Below the pieces are notes generated by a model, which saw nothing but the letters and a program-made list of their open reading frames with translations, did no database searches and was not told the origin of the DNA. Positions 1 to 9,111 of a stretch of 64,000 nt of DNA are shown here, one piece after another. The DNA is from Acinetobacter bereziniae LMG 1003 = CIP 70.12 (GTDB taxonomy: Bacteria > Pseudomonadota > Gammaproteobacteria > Pseudomonadales > Moraxellaceae). Where the stretch lies: the NCBI RefSeq assembly GCF_000368925.1, contig NZ_KB849755.1, positions 1-64,000 on the forward strand, read 5' to 3'. Numbering within the stretch: the stretch's first letter is position 1; each line of letters opens with the position of its first letter. The position numbers and the translations under genes are program-made.

Positions 1-27
1 TGCAATTTCCTTAGCGGACGGTTTGAT

Positions 28-1365
28 ATGTTGGTGTCTATGTCGGATAAAGAACTTAAACGATTGTCGGTCTTGCAGGAAATCTGCGATCAACGCATAA
101 CTCAATCCCAGGCTGCTCAGCTACTTCATATTTCAGAACGTCAGATCAGACGCTTACTGCAGAAATACAAAGCTCAAGGTCCATCTGCATTAGCCCATGC
201 CGGTCGTGGCCAAATCAGCAATTCTAAACTTCCTGAAGAACTCAGACTCAAGTGCCTCAATATTGTTTCTGACCAACTGCATGGTTTCGGACCCACTTTA
301 GCGCATGAAAAGCTCACCACCGTACATGGATTCGATCTTTCAGTAGAAACCCTGCGTTCTTGGATGATTGCAGCTGACTTATGGATGCCTCGATCCAAGC
401 GCCTGAAACGCCCGTATCAGCCTCGTTACAACCGGGATTGCTTTGGTGAACTGATCCAAATTGATGGCTCACACCATGACTGGTTTGAAGGACGCGCTGC
501 TAAATGCTGTCTGCTGGTGTTTATCGATGATGCTACAGGAAAATTGCAGCATTTACGCTTCTGTGAGTCAGAATCAACCTTTGACTATATGATTTCAACA
601 CGCTTATATGTCGAACAGCACGGTAAGCCTTTAGCGTTTTACAGCGACAAACATTCAGTCTTTAGAGTGAATCAAAGCAGCAAGAAAGACACCAAGATTA
701 CCCAGTTTGGACGTGTACTCAGCACCCTGAATATCGATATCATCTTCGCTAATTCACCGCAGGCCAAAGGCCGTGTGGAACGGGCCAACAGAACCCTTCA
801 GGACCGTCTGATCAAGGAGATGCGCCTGAAAGGCATCTGTTCGATTGAGCAAGCGAATGTCTGGCTACCCTGCTTCATTGAGCAGTTCAATCAGAAGTTC
901 GCCAAGATGGCTTTTAATCCTAAGAATCTACATCGGTCTATCACTGAAACAGCCGAAGAATTAGATGATATTTTTACTTGGCGTGAACCCCGCAGAGTCA
1001 CGAATAGCCTGACGATTACTTATGATAAATGCGTATATCTCCTGGAAAACACCGAAGAAAATCAAAGGTTGATCGGTAAGTATCTTGAGTTCCTTGAATA
1101 CCCGGATGGTACTGTAGCCATCATGCATAATAGCCGAAAGATCAATTACAGCCTCTTCGATAAATTAAGTCAGCTGAATCAGCGAGAGATTGTTGAGAAT
1201 AAACGGTTGGGTGCTGTTCTGAATCATATTCAACAACAGCATGAAGAACTGGAACAGCAAAACAAACGTAATCGTTCTCAAAAGATGCCAAGCAGACGTG
1301 CACAGAAAACAGCAATTCAAGAACGAAATCTAAATCCTGTGCTTGACTTGGAAATGTCCATATAG
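28..1365 (+). CDS. ISNCY-family transposase
   Basis: This 445-residue protein is a DDE transposase that moves its own insertion sequence. The N-terminus (about residues 1-70) is a helix-turn-helix DNA-binding region (SQAAQLLHISERQIRRLL). An integrase core follows with the acidic triad in IQIDGSHHDWF, FYSDKHSVF and KGRVERANR. The C-terminal end is a charged, glutamine-rich tail. Length is normal for the IS1202-like branch of ISNCY and the frame is intact, so the copy could be active. A second start at 43 (MSDKEL) is possible. The stop codon sits inside a hairpin at 1351-1373. The family call comes from recognisable sequence style rather than a search. Confidence 0.85.
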   Translation: MLVSMSDKELKRLSVLQEICDQRITQSQAAQLLHISERQIRRLLQKYKAQGPSALAHAGRGQISNSKLPEELRLKCLNIVSDQLHGFGPTLAHEKLTTVHGFDLSVETLRSWMIAADLWMPRSKRLKRPYQPRYNRDCFGELIQIDGSHHDWFEGRAAKCCLLVFIDDATGKLQHLRFCESESTFDYMISTRLYVEQHGKPLAFYSDKHSVFRVNQSSKKDTKITQFGRVLSTLNIDIIFANSPQAKGRVERANRTLQDRLIKEMRLKGICSIEQANVWLPCFIEQFNQKFAKMAFNPKNLHRSITETAEELDDIFTWREPRRVTNSLTITYDKCVYLLENTEENQRLIGKYLEFLEYPDGTVAIMHNSRKINYSLFDKLSQLNQREIVENKRLGAVLNHIQQQHEELEQQNKRNRSQKMPSRRAQKTAIQERNLNPVLDLEMSI

Positions 1366-1406
1366 GACATTTCTATTTGGTTATTAGGTAGGACATTTCT
1401 ACTTGG
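1351..1406. repeat. Hairpin and tandem 17-nt motif at the IS right end
   Basis: Arms GAAATGTCC (1351-1359) and GGACATTTC (1365-1373) form a perfect hairpin across the transposase stop codon. The motif AGGACATTTCTATTTGG (1364-1380) is repeated with one change at 1390-1406. Such repeats are typical transposase-binding sites at an element end; this role is inferred. Confidence 0.6.
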
Positions 1407-1450
1407 GAATAACATATGTATACTTAAGATTTGATATACATGCTTCTTAT

Positions 1451-1639
1451 TTATTTACTAAAACGCTTTAAATGCGCTTGTTCATGAGCTTCAAATTTTT
1501 CAGGCAACACCAACTCCTGACACATCCAACAAAACTTATATTTGGACTCGATCTTCTTCATCAACTTAACAGCCGAATCTTCAGGACGATTAAGTAAAAA
1601 TAAATAAATTTGATTTAATTCTTTTAATGTAAATTCCAT
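1451..1639 (-). CDS. Small CxxC protein, unknown function
   Basis: A 62-residue hypothetical protein. The sequence shows a helical N-terminal half (residues 1-30), then a CWMC pair at about 37-40 and a HEQAH pair near residue 52. That is the C2H2 arrangement of a small zinc-binding fold. It is transcribed toward the insertion sequence and ends about 40 bp from it. Its start lies 70 bp from the end of the LysR gene on the same strand, so the two may share a transcript. I do not recognise the family. Confidence 0.55.
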   Translation of the reverse strand: MEFTLKELNQIYLFLLNRPEDSAVKLMKKIESKYKFCWMCQELVLPEKFEAHEQAHLKRFSK

Positions 1640-1709
1640 ACCACACCTAAAATTTGTTTAAACCATTGAAAATCAATACGTCGTATAATCTAACGTAAAA
1701 TATGCCCCA

Positions 1710-2609
1710 TTAAAAATGAATTTTCTCCCGGTTCATTTCAACGATATTCAACCATGCCTTGGTTGCAGGACTCATCGCTACTGTAATATTCCAAGCCATA
1801 CTCAGTGTCCAATGTAATTTAGGTTCATTGAGTATGGCTGAGCAAAACTTTTGCGGATCTAACTGGTCACAGTAAATTTTAGGTAAAATTGCAATCCCCA
1901 TATTGAATTCTACCATCTTGGTAATAAAGTCCCATTGACTGCTTTTACAAACAACTTTGGGTTCAAAACCTACGGAGTTCGCAGCCTGAATAATCATTTT
2001 GTTTAAAGTAAATGAATCAGCATAAAGTAAAAATTTTTCTTCTTTAAGTTCATTTAGATTCACAGTATTTTTTTGATTCCAATGTGAACTTTTCTTAGCC
2101 AATAGACACATTGGCGAATCTATCACAGGAATTGCAGCAAAACTTGGTCTTAAATTTCCCAATAAAATGCCTACATCAATGCTTTTTGCTGCAATAGCTT
2201 CTTCAATTGCATTAGCTCCAACCTCAAGAAATTTCAGTTGAATATCTGGGTAATTTTTATGAAACAAGGCAATCAATGGACTGAGTAAAACTGAACCTAA
2301 TGGTGGCAAGCCTATGGTTAATTTACCTTTTTTTAAATCTTGAACCTGATCAATGTTATCAAAAATCAGTTTTTGTTCACTTAAAATATTTAAAGCATGT
2401 TGATAGATTAATTCTCCAATATAGGTGAGTACGACTTCCCTTTTTCTGCCAGCCTCTCCCTTTTTAAATAATGCCGTGCCGAGTTCTTCTTCTAAATGTT
2501 TGATTGATTTACTAATTGTTGGCTGAGTCATAAACAATCGATCAGCAGCAAGCGTAAAGCTTTCACAATGAACGATTTCCACAAAAATTTTAAGGTTTTT
2601 GATATCCAT
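1710..2609 (-). CDS. LysR-family transcriptional regulator, CidR-like
   Basis: A 299-residue regulator with the usual LysR layout: an N-terminal winged helix-turn-helix (residues 1-60, LAADRLFMTQPTISKSIKHLEEELG) and a periplasmic-binding-like effector domain (about 90-290). It is divergent from the cidA/lrgB pair, with 99 bp between the starts. LysR proteins (CidR) control holin-antiholin operons in other bacteria, often in response to acetate or overflow metabolism. Control of the neighbouring pair is therefore the most likely job. The effector is unknown. The near-palindrome at 2626-2657 is the likely binding site. Confidence 0.85.
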   Translation of the reverse strand: MDIKNLKIFVEIVHCESFTLAADRLFMTQPTISKSIKHLEEELGTALFKKGEAGRKREVVLTYIGELIYQHALNILSEQKLIFDNIDQVQDLKKGKLTIGLPPLGSVLLSPLIALFHKNYPDIQLKFLEVGANAIEEAIAAKSIDVGILLGNLRPSFAAIPVIDSPMCLLAKKSSHWNQKNTVNLNELKEEKFLLYADSFTLNKMIIQAANSVGFEPKVVCKSSQWDFITKMVEFNMGIAILPKIYCDQLDPQKFCSAILNEPKLHWTLSMAWNITVAMSPATKAWLNIVEMNREKIHF

Positions 2610-2625
2610 TAATTATTCCAAATAC

Positions 2626-2657
2626 GCATAATTATGGTTTAATTATTCATAATATGC
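2626..2657. promoter_or_regulatory. Putative LysR operator between regulator and cidA
   Basis: GCATAATTATG (2626-2636) and CATAATATGC (2648-2657) form an inverted repeat with one indel, spaced 11 bp apart. It lies in the divergent promoter region, where a LysR regulator normally binds. Confidence 0.5.
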
Positions 2658-2708
2658 TGCAATATTTGCAACTAAAATAACACATCTCTTGAAAATATCT
2701 GCCTGTAA

Positions 2709-3149
2709 ATGTCTACACATACTCAACACCATTCATTCTCATCAATTTACAAAGTTGTCTTACAAATTGGACTTTTAATCTTGATTTGGTGGATGGGTTC
2801 AATAATTCAAAAACAATTTAATTTGCCAATCTCTGCGGCTGTTATTGGTTTGTTTATGGTCTTATTTGGATTAATGACAGGTATATTTAAATTGAATTGG
2901 ATCAAATCAGGTTCAGATTTTATATTAGGTGAATTGGTCCTATTTTTTATCCCATGTTTTATCGGTTTAATGCGATACAAAGACTTGTTTATGACTGAAG
3001 GATGGCAACTTATTGTCGTCGTTGTATTAGGCACAATTTGCGTGATGATCTTCACTGCATATAGTGTTCATCTTGGCTTTAAGTTAGAGAAAAAACTCAG
3101 TCAGCGAGCCACAGTTAAAACAACACAACTGGTTCATGGAGATAAATAA
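2709..3149 (+). CDS. cidA: CidA/LrgA-family holin-like membrane protein
   Basis: A 146-residue membrane protein with about four hydrophobic segments (roughly residues 15-35, 40-60, 65-85 and 98-120) and a basic C-terminal tail, as in CidA/LrgA proteins. These small inner-membrane proteins work like phage holins or their regulators in programmed lysis, and some act in export of overflow metabolites. The stop overlaps the start of the LrgB-type partner by one base (TAATG), so translation is coupled. The diagnostic core LPISAAVIGLFMVLFGL is present. No strong ribosome binding site is visible upstream of this start. Confidence 0.85.
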   Translation: MSTHTQHHSFSSIYKVVLQIGLLILIWWMGSIIQKQFNLPISAAVIGLFMVLFGLMTGIFKLNWIKSGSDFILGELVLFFIPCFIGLMRYKDLFMTEGWQLIVVVVLGTICVMIFTAYSVHLGFKLEKKLSQRATVKTTQLVHGDK

Positions 3150-3844
3150 TGTCCATTATTTCAATTTTTTGTGTTGTACTAACATTGGTTGCTTATATAT
3201 TGGTTAAAAGGCTTTATCAAAAGTTTCCATATCTTGTTTTATCACCCGCAATACTTGTTCCTACTGTTTTAATTGCAATTTTACTGACTACTCATATTTC
3301 TTATGATGCCTATATGCTGGATAGTCAATGGATTATCTGGATGCTTGGACCTGCAACGGTGGCTTTTGCGATTCCAATTTTTGAATATCGCCAGATTATC
3401 AAGGCACATCTTATTTCGATTTCGATGGGTGTTGTCATAGGAATGCTTGCAGGAATGATCAGTGCTTTTTATCTAGCCAAGTTATTTAACTTCGATCAAA
3501 CGACCACCTATAGTTTAATGGCGCGGTCAATTTCCACACCGTTTGCCATGGAACTGAGTACTCATATCGGAGGTTCAGTTGAACTGGTGATTTTATTTAC
3601 CATGATCACTGGGGTTACAGGTATGCTGATTGGAGATTTGGTTTTAGGTTGCTTAAAGCTTAAATCAAGTTTCGCTCAAGGCGCTTCTTTAGGAAATGCA
3701 GCGCATGGATTTGGTGCCAGTAAAGCATATATGCGTCACAAAGATGAAGGTGTTATCGCAAGTTTAACTATGGTTTTAGCAGGTATTTTTATGGTATTGG
3801 TTGGACCTTTTATGGCTCACATCATTGTGCATTTACTTGGCTAA
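3149..3844 (+). CDS. LrgB/CidB-family antiholin-like membrane protein
   Basis: A 231-residue multi-spanning protein of the LrgB family. Family signatures are seen in RSISTPFAMELSTHIGGS and the glycine-rich NAAHGFGASKAYM. It is the constant partner of CidA/LrgA proteins in the inner membrane, with a role in murein hydrolase control or in small-metabolite transport. It starts on the last base of the upstream cidA stop, so the two form one translational unit. A bidirectional hairpin terminator follows at once. Confidence 0.88.
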   Translation: MSIISIFCVVLTLVAYILVKRLYQKFPYLVLSPAILVPTVLIAILLTTHISYDAYMLDSQWIIWMLGPATVAFAIPIFEYRQIIKAHLISISMGVVIGMLAGMISAFYLAKLFNFDQTTTYSLMARSISTPFAMELSTHIGGSVELVILFTMITGVTGMLIGDLVLGCLKLKSSFAQGASLGNAAHGFGASKAYMRHKDEGVIASLTMVLAGIFMVLVGPFMAHIIVHLLG

Positions 3845-3850
3845 CAGTTT

Positions 3851-3892
3851 AAGTGAATGGTTCTCTTTATTATAAAAGAGATTCATTCACTT
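3851..3892. terminator. Bidirectional terminator between lrgB and the MFS gene
   Basis: Arms AAGTGAATG (3851-3859) and CATTCACTT (3884-3892) extend through inner complementary CTCTTT/AAAGAG bases into one long hairpin between convergent genes. It overlaps the end of the MFS coding region. Confidence 0.7.
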
Positions 3893-5050
3893 TGATGCCG
3901 CTTGCAAAGTTTTAGGTAAGAATTGAATCAAGAATAATCCAAACAAGGCTGACAGCCCTGCAATAATAAAAATATATGCTCCTGTTAATTGTTCCCAATA
4001 ATGCCCAGCCAGAATACTTCCTGAAGCAACACCAAGTCCCCACATTGTACTATATAAAGCTTGCCCTCTGCCTTGTTGCTGTGCAGCAAAGTTTTGTAGA
4101 ATGACTCGCATTGCAATGATATGAAATAGCCCAAAGCTGAAGGCATGAAAGCTCTGCGAAATGAATTGAAGCAAGAAACTTTCGGAGAATAGACCCGCTA
4201 ATATAAAACGAATACTGGTCATGACCAAACATAAAGCCACTAAACTTCGCCATGAAAAGCGACTAAGAAAAAAATTGGCGTAATTAAACATCATAATTTC
4301 AGCAATAACGCCAACAGCCCACAAAAAGCCAATTTGTGTGGTATTAAATCCAGCGAGTTTTAAGTAATTACTATAAAAGCTGTAAAATGGTGCTTGTGCA
4401 AAAAGCATAATAAATTCAATTGTAAAGAATGCGAGCACAACAGGTCTTTTAATTATCGGCAATAAAGGTTCTAGTATTTTTTGGGCACTTGGAGCAGAAC
4501 TCGGCTCTTTAATTGAAAATGACCAAATAAAAGCACTAAATGCGATACATAACAGCATGATAGGTAAATATTTAACATTAATAACGTCAAGTATTGCCCC
4601 TATACTAAATACGCCTACAATAAATCCAATGGACCCCCACTTTCTTATTTTCCCATATTCTGCTGTATGTTTATTTCCAAGCCAAAATAAAGTGACACCT
4701 TCGAATTGTGCTAGAATTGCATTTTGAAAAAAGCTAAAGATCAGCATAAGCAACGCAATTGATTGCATATTATTGGGAATAATAAAAATCAGAAACCAAA
4801 TTGTCGCTTCCATCCATGTTGCAATGCGGACTAGAAGCATTCGCTTCCCTGTTTTATCTGCAATAAATCCCCAGATAAAAGGCGCAAATATTCGTGTTAA
4901 TATTGCAATGGAAGATAGTAAGCCTATCTCTTTATAGTTAAATCCTTGATCTTGAAGGTATAAACTCCAATACGGTAAAAAAGTTCCGACGATTGAATAA
5001 TACCAAAAATAAAATCCACTCAGTCTATATTGGATAGGAAAAGCGCGCAT
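3887..5050 (-). CDS. MFS transporter, HcaT/NupG-like
   Basis: A 387-residue inner-membrane carrier with 12 predicted hydrophobic segments and the loop motif RIFAPFIWGFIADKTGKR between segments 2 and 3, typical of the major facilitator superfamily. The N-terminal pattern QYRLSGFYFWYYSIVGTF resembles the 3-phenylpropionate/nucleoside-proton symporter branch (MFS_1_like). Substrate cannot be told from sequence. It stands alone, convergent with lrgB. The length is normal and the frame is intact. Confidence 0.8.
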   Translation of the reverse strand: MRAFPIQYRLSGFYFWYYSIVGTFLPYWSLYLQDQGFNYKEIGLLSSIAILTRIFAPFIWGFIADKTGKRMLLVRIATWMEATIWFLIFIIPNNMQSIALLMLIFSFFQNAILAQFEGVTLFWLGNKHTAEYGKIRKWGSIGFIVGVFSIGAILDVINVKYLPIMLLCIAFSAFIWSFSIKEPSSAPSAQKILEPLLPIIKRPVVLAFFTIEFIMLFAQAPFYSFYSNYLKLAGFNTTQIGFLWAVGVIAEIMMFNYANFFLSRFSWRSLVALCLVMTSIRFILAGLFSESFLLQFISQSFHAFSFGLFHIIAMRVILQNFAAQQQGRGQALYSTMWGLGVASGSILAGHYWEQLTGAYIFIIAGLSALFGLFLIQFLPKTLQAASK

Positions 5051-5441
5051 AAGCTTAGATTGCTATGTATTTTCAATATCTTAGCATAATAAGGTTTTGG
5101 CAAATTAAGTTAATTCTATTCTTTTTGTAGATCGTTATTCTCAACCGCCTATTCTCCTAAGTCAGATGTTTAATGAACATTCTCTCAGCTTTAATCAGCT
5201 AGCTTAAAGTTCAATGTATGTATGAGAACAACTATAATAGAATAAAAAACTGGAAGAAAATCAAATGCCCATGCCATTGAGAATATCAGAATAAAATATG
5301 AATCAATGCGGTCATTAAAGTTTGTCTTAAAAACAAAATGACAAACAATTTTTACACCTTATTCACTTAATTTTTTTTAAATTACTATCTTGTTTAACAT
5401 GAATATATAAAAAGCCTTACATCATCGGAGTCATAATAAAA
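5051..5441. other. Intergenic region, no gene seen
   Basis: An AT-rich 390-bp gap between divergent genes. It presumably holds both promoters. The only firm element is GGAG at about 5429, twelve bases before the metallopeptidase start. I saw no convincing RNA gene or repeat. Confidence 0.5.
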
Positions 5442-7055
5442 ATGATGCGCATCGAATCAAGTCCAGAAAAAGGTAGTGTATGCCAAACGTGCTTAAGAAA
5501 TTTCTTTGTACACTTTAGACGTCCTTATAAAATTGGGGAGCCTGTTGCAGCAGATTATAATGGTGAATTTGGTTTTGATTGGGTTCGTGATGAATATATA
5601 TATCCATTAACAATTATCGACACTGATGAAAATAAAAAAGATACCGTAATTAAAGATTATGATAATGTTGTGCGACGTATGCTTAACCATCAATTTGATG
5701 GTGGTAGGGGCGTATTTATTAATAAAGGTCTTTATCTACCCGCTTGGCTATCCATTTTTGCAACAAACTGTCCTGGAACATTAGGTAGCGATCAAATCAA
5801 TAGTCAAGGCGCCAATCTTGATTTAGAGATTCATCAAAGTCCAGATGATGATAAAAGTCCTTTAACCGATGATGGCACTATCCTAATTTTTAAATCTTCA
5901 AATTCATGTCTAAAAATTTCAACGTTTGGAAAAGATCAACAAGCTCAAATGGTTGAAGAACCTCTGGCAAATTTTATCAACTCTGGTCGAATTGCAGAAC
6001 AGTTAGCAACACAAAGACGTTTTTCTTATAAAAAGAAAAAAGCCATTAATATTATTTGTTCAGGAGACACATTGAGCCAAAATGAATATATTCTGGTACA
6101 AGCAAAAAAGTCTGGAAAAATACAAAATGTAGGTATGCTTTTAGTCGCTAAGAATAAAGAAATTTTTGTGATTAACTTAATTATGGTTGATGTCAAAGTA
6201 AATGGAAAAATTTTAGAAAAGCCGAAAAATTATGAATGGGAATTAAAAAATAGAATATTTAACCAATGTTTAATGATCGCAGATGTGGTTAGAAAAGAAG
6301 TATTTGATTTAGATCGCCTTGCTAAAACTGATTCAGAAGTTCAGGCATTTGTACAAAAATGGTGGTCAGATAAAATCAAAATCGAAGATGAAACTAAAAT
6401 TGGAGATCCAGACCAGCTCTACGTTCCAGTGAATGAATTTCATAAAAAAGATACAGCAGAGGGAGAAGTCACTTATTTAGTTGAGGATAATAGTGAAAAA
6501 TTTAAAGCGGAATTATTGAAGTTATATGAGAGAAAAAACTTTAAATTATTACCCATAAATTCATCGTATGAATCCCATAGATATGTCTTTTTTGCACCGA
6601 TCGCAATGAGATATGAGCCTATTTATCAGATGGTTTATGATCCTGTCCTGAAAAAAGATGTTATGACAATGATTGAGCCTGGATCAGTCCTTGAAGGATC
6701 TGCAAGTTTTGAGGCTGATACTCGACTTTTTAAACGAGAACCTGAAATAGAGCCTCTTTACAGAACAAAAGATATAGAATGGGGAAAATCTGTCGTTATA
6801 TTTGCCGATGCCCCACCTTACATCGAAGTGATAGCACATGAATTAAACCATACATTAGGCTTATTACATACATTTCATGATAATGAAATGAGATTTCATC
6901 AAGGTTTTACAGACAATGTTATGGATTATTCAAATACAGATGATAAACGTCTTTCAAAATTTAATACCTATCAAACCATTTTTAGAAAAATTCAAGCAGA
7001 TCAAATTAAGACACATCTATTTACACCTTCTAAACTATTTAAAAAAACGTCTTAG
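5442..7055 (+). CDS. Metzincin-type zinc metallopeptidase, orphan
   Basis: A 537-residue protein whose C-terminal part carries HELNHTLGLLH at residues 466-476, which fits the metzincin consensus HExxHxxGxxH with three zinc-binding histidines and the catalytic glutamate. A Met-turn (VMDYS, Met494) follows 18 residues later. There is no signal peptide or membrane segment. The N-terminus (residues 1-75) has the pattern YNGEFGFDWVRDEYIYPL; I associate that, from memory only, with cargo of contractile injection systems. A cytosolic protein without a Sec signal would fit such a route. No immunity or vgrG gene is adjacent; the nearest vgrG is 35 kb away. Tandem ATG codons open the gene behind GGAG. 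Substrate is unknown. Confidence 0.7.
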   Translation: MMRIESSPEKGSVCQTCLRNFFVHFRRPYKIGEPVAADYNGEFGFDWVRDEYIYPLTIIDTDENKKDTVIKDYDNVVRRMLNHQFDGGRGVFINKGLYLPAWLSIFATNCPGTLGSDQINSQGANLDLEIHQSPDDDKSPLTDDGTILIFKSSNSCLKISTFGKDQQAQMVEEPLANFINSGRIAEQLATQRRFSYKKKKAINIICSGDTLSQNEYILVQAKKSGKIQNVGMLLVAKNKEIFVINLIMVDVKVNGKILEKPKNYEWELKNRIFNQCLMIADVVRKEVFDLDRLAKTDSEVQAFVQKWWSDKIKIEDETKIGDPDQLYVPVNEFHKKDTAEGEVTYLVEDNSEKFKAELLKLYERKNFKLLPINSSYESHRYVFFAPIAMRYEPIYQMVYDPVLKKDVMTMIEPGSVLEGSASFEADTRLFKREPEIEPLYRTKDIEWGKSVVIFADAPPYIEVIAHELNHTLGLLHTFHDNEMRFHQGFTDNVMDYSNTDDKRLSKFNTYQTIFRKIQADQIKTHLFTPSKLFKKTS

Positions 7056-7612
7056 TAGAGTTAAAAAATCCATTTAGTACAAACTATTGAATACTCAATA
7101 GAATTGATAAGTTTATTATTTTATGACTGGTAGTTTAGTCATTTTTTTGATTATCTACCAGTATCATCCAAATGTTGAACCTTTTAAGTGAAGTTTATAA
7201 GTTCATGTGATGACATTTAAACTCGTATCTAATTGATTTAGTCATGAAGATTAAAAAATTAGCCCCCTGCTTAGCCTGTCGTTTTTAGTCGTGTATCAGT
7301 ACTTTATTTTATCAATTTATTTTTTTACTCACATAAGAAGCCCATTTTAATGATTCAATTCAAATGAAGTTTAGTTTTGTCAAAACTACGATAAAAGTGT
7401 TAAAAACAACAAAAAATAGTCAATAAAAACAATTAATTATTAAGAATTAAATACTACAATGTTTTTTATTTCAAGACATTACCATGTAGCAATCTTAAAG
7501 CCTTAAGTAAATGTTTAGATGGTCTTGTAGTGTTTCCTTTTCATTCCAAGACTCTCTGAGATCTTTAGGCTATGGTGAATACTCAAATCACATTTCAATA
7601 GGAAAGAATCAA
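7056..7612. other. Intergenic region with weak hairpins
   Basis: A 550-bp AT-rich gap. CTATTGA and TCAATAG (7084-7101) and ACTGGTAG and CTACCAGT (7126-7162) are inverted pairs just after the metallopeptidase gene. They may end its transcript, though neither is followed by a clear T-run. The rest shows no gene. The reading frame open from 7511 is most likely leader sequence, because the best start of the next gene is at 7613. Confidence 0.4.
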
Positions 7613-7846
7613 ATGACTTCTATCAATGTTGAGAGTATTAAAAATCATGCTGATGTTATCGCTGCGTGCGGAACTAAAGTTGGTGAGGTAGATCATCTGG
7701 TAGGTTCAGATCAAATTAAACTGACCAAACATGGAGATGGACACCATCATCTGATCCCAACCTCATGGGTGGGACAAATCCAAGATCAAAAAGTTATTCT
7801 GACCAAAGACTCTCAAGAAGTAAAAGATACTTGGATAGAGGTTTAG
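7613..7846 (+). CDS. DUF2171 domain protein
   Basis: A 77-residue protein of the PRC-barrel-like DUF2171 family. It shows the family pattern: IKNHADVIAACGTKVGEVDHL, then LTKHGDGHHHLIPTSWV, ending in KDTWIEV. Function is unknown; such proteins are common in stress-inducible sets. The start at 7613 is chosen because AGGAAAG lies eight bases upstream and family members begin here. The frame is open further upstream to 7511, but those residues look non-coding. A strong hairpin terminator follows at 7896. Confidence 0.85.
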   Translation: MTSINVESIKNHADVIAACGTKVGEVDHLVGSDQIKLTKHGDGHHHLIPTSWVGQIQDQKVILTKDSQEVKDTWIEV

Positions 7847-7895
7847 TAAAAAATCTATACCCGTTTTATTTTAATTTAAACTGAATCTAATGATT

Positions 7896-7927
7896 ATAGA
7901 ACAGCCCTCTTTTGAGGGCTGTTCTAT
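7896..7927. terminator. Bidirectional terminator, 14-bp perfect stem
   Basis: ATAGAACAGCCCTC (7896-7909), loop TTTT, then GAGGGCTGTTCTAT (7914-7927). It lies between convergent genes and can serve both strands. Confidence 0.85.
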
Positions 7928-8012
7928 TGAAGAAACCAAATCATTTTTAAAACTTATTTTCCGATAATAATTCAATATCTTTTGATTTGGAAAATATCAA
8001 TTAAATCCTATG

Positions 8013-8963
8013 CTATTTCGATTTTCTGACATGCCCGTCGAACAGCGTGTGTCTTTCCGATTTAAAGGTTTTTTTATTGGTCATTAAGACACCAATAAAA
8101 CTCATTGCGCCGCCGACCAACATTACTACTGTTATTGGTTCATTAAGAAGTAAAAATGCCAGTAGTACTGCAAATAAAGGCACTAAATTGTTAAAAATAA
8201 TTGTTCTGGATGTACCTATTTTTGCAATGCCTTGTGCATACCATACGAATGCCAACACTGTACCTAAAGCGCCTAAATAAAGGACACTCAAATAAATACT
8301 GGCATGGAACGTAAAACTTTGCCATTGTCGAAGATACGGTATAAAGCTCATAGATAAGAAAAATAGCCCCCAAAGTGTTGAATAGGTTGTAATGATCAGT
8401 GGTGATAAACCCACAATTTTTTTACAAAGCAATGTATATGCAACCCAACTGAGTACAGCACAACTCATCATTAATTCACCCATTCCAAAAGAAGTATTTA
8501 ACTGAGAAAAAAGATGACCTTTGGTCACAACCAGTAAAGTTCCAAAAAATGCGAGAACCACACCCAAATAGTTAAATTTCGAGAGCTTTTCTTTGAAAAG
8601 AATTCGTGCTGCAATTATGGTCAATATCGGGGAGAGACTAACAAATAAAGCGGTTCGCCCTGCTTCCATATGCGATAACGCACCAAAGAAAAAAATATTA
8701 TAGCCAAATACCCCAGTGAGTCCCATACATGCAGTGAGTAAATGCTGTTTAAGGTTTATTGTTTTAAATGACCCTTCAACTTTTATCAAAATTATCATCA
8801 GTAAAATAGAGGCAACGATAAAACGCATCAACGCTGCGATTTGGGCAGACATTTCAAAGGCAATCACACGCCCTGCAATAAAAGTTCCACCCCATAGCAT
8901 CGCTACACAGGTCAGTTTTAAATAAATTGTAAAATCCGCCCAGACGATTTTTTTTGTGTGCAT
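8013..8963 (-). CDS. EamA-family (DMT) transporter
   Basis: A 316-residue inner-membrane protein with ten hydrophobic segments arranged as two EamA repeats (about residues 15-145 and 160-295), as in drug/metabolite exporters of the RhaT/YdcZ type. Typical signatures are WGGTFIAGRVIAFEMS and FNNLVPLFAVLLAFLLLNE. The ATG at 8963 is preferred to a TTG two codons upstream. The C-terminal tail (RHTLFDGHVRKSK) is basic and cytosolic. It is a single-gene unit ending at the shared terminator. Substrate is unknown; amino acid or metabolite export is usual in the family. Confidence 0.83.
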   Translation of the reverse strand: MHTKKIVWADFTIYLKLTCVAMLWGGTFIAGRVIAFEMSAQIAALMRFIVASILLMIILIKVEGSFKTINLKQHLLTACMGLTGVFGYNIFFFGALSHMEAGRTALFVSLSPILTIIAARILFKEKLSKFNYLGVVLAFFGTLLVVTKGHLFSQLNTSFGMGELMMSCAVLSWVAYTLLCKKIVGLSPLIITTYSTLWGLFFLSMSFIPYLRQWQSFTFHASIYLSVLYLGALGTVLAFVWYAQGIAKIGTSRTIIFNNLVPLFAVLLAFLLLNEPITVVMLVGGAMSFIGVLMTNKKTFKSERHTLFDGHVRKSK

Positions 8964-9111
8964 GTGCAATGTTCAATTCAAAATATGTATTTTTTAAATA
9001 TTAAAACTAATAATACATCATGACATAATGAGCATTTACTCATGAGGCTAAGCACAATAATTCAAAAATATTGATTTATGAAGTGCTGTGGAAATTCGAA
9101 ATTTTATCTGA

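Larger units (their letters stand above)
1..1413 (+). mobile_element. ISNCY-family insertion sequence, right-hand part
   Basis: The first 1.4 kb holds one transposase gene followed by a short repeat-rich 3' end, so it is read as an insertion sequence whose left end lies at or before the window start. The right boundary is set near the last copy of a 17-nt motif (1390-1406), because the next gene begins soon after. The exact terminal repeat cannot be proved without the left end. Confidence 0.55.
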
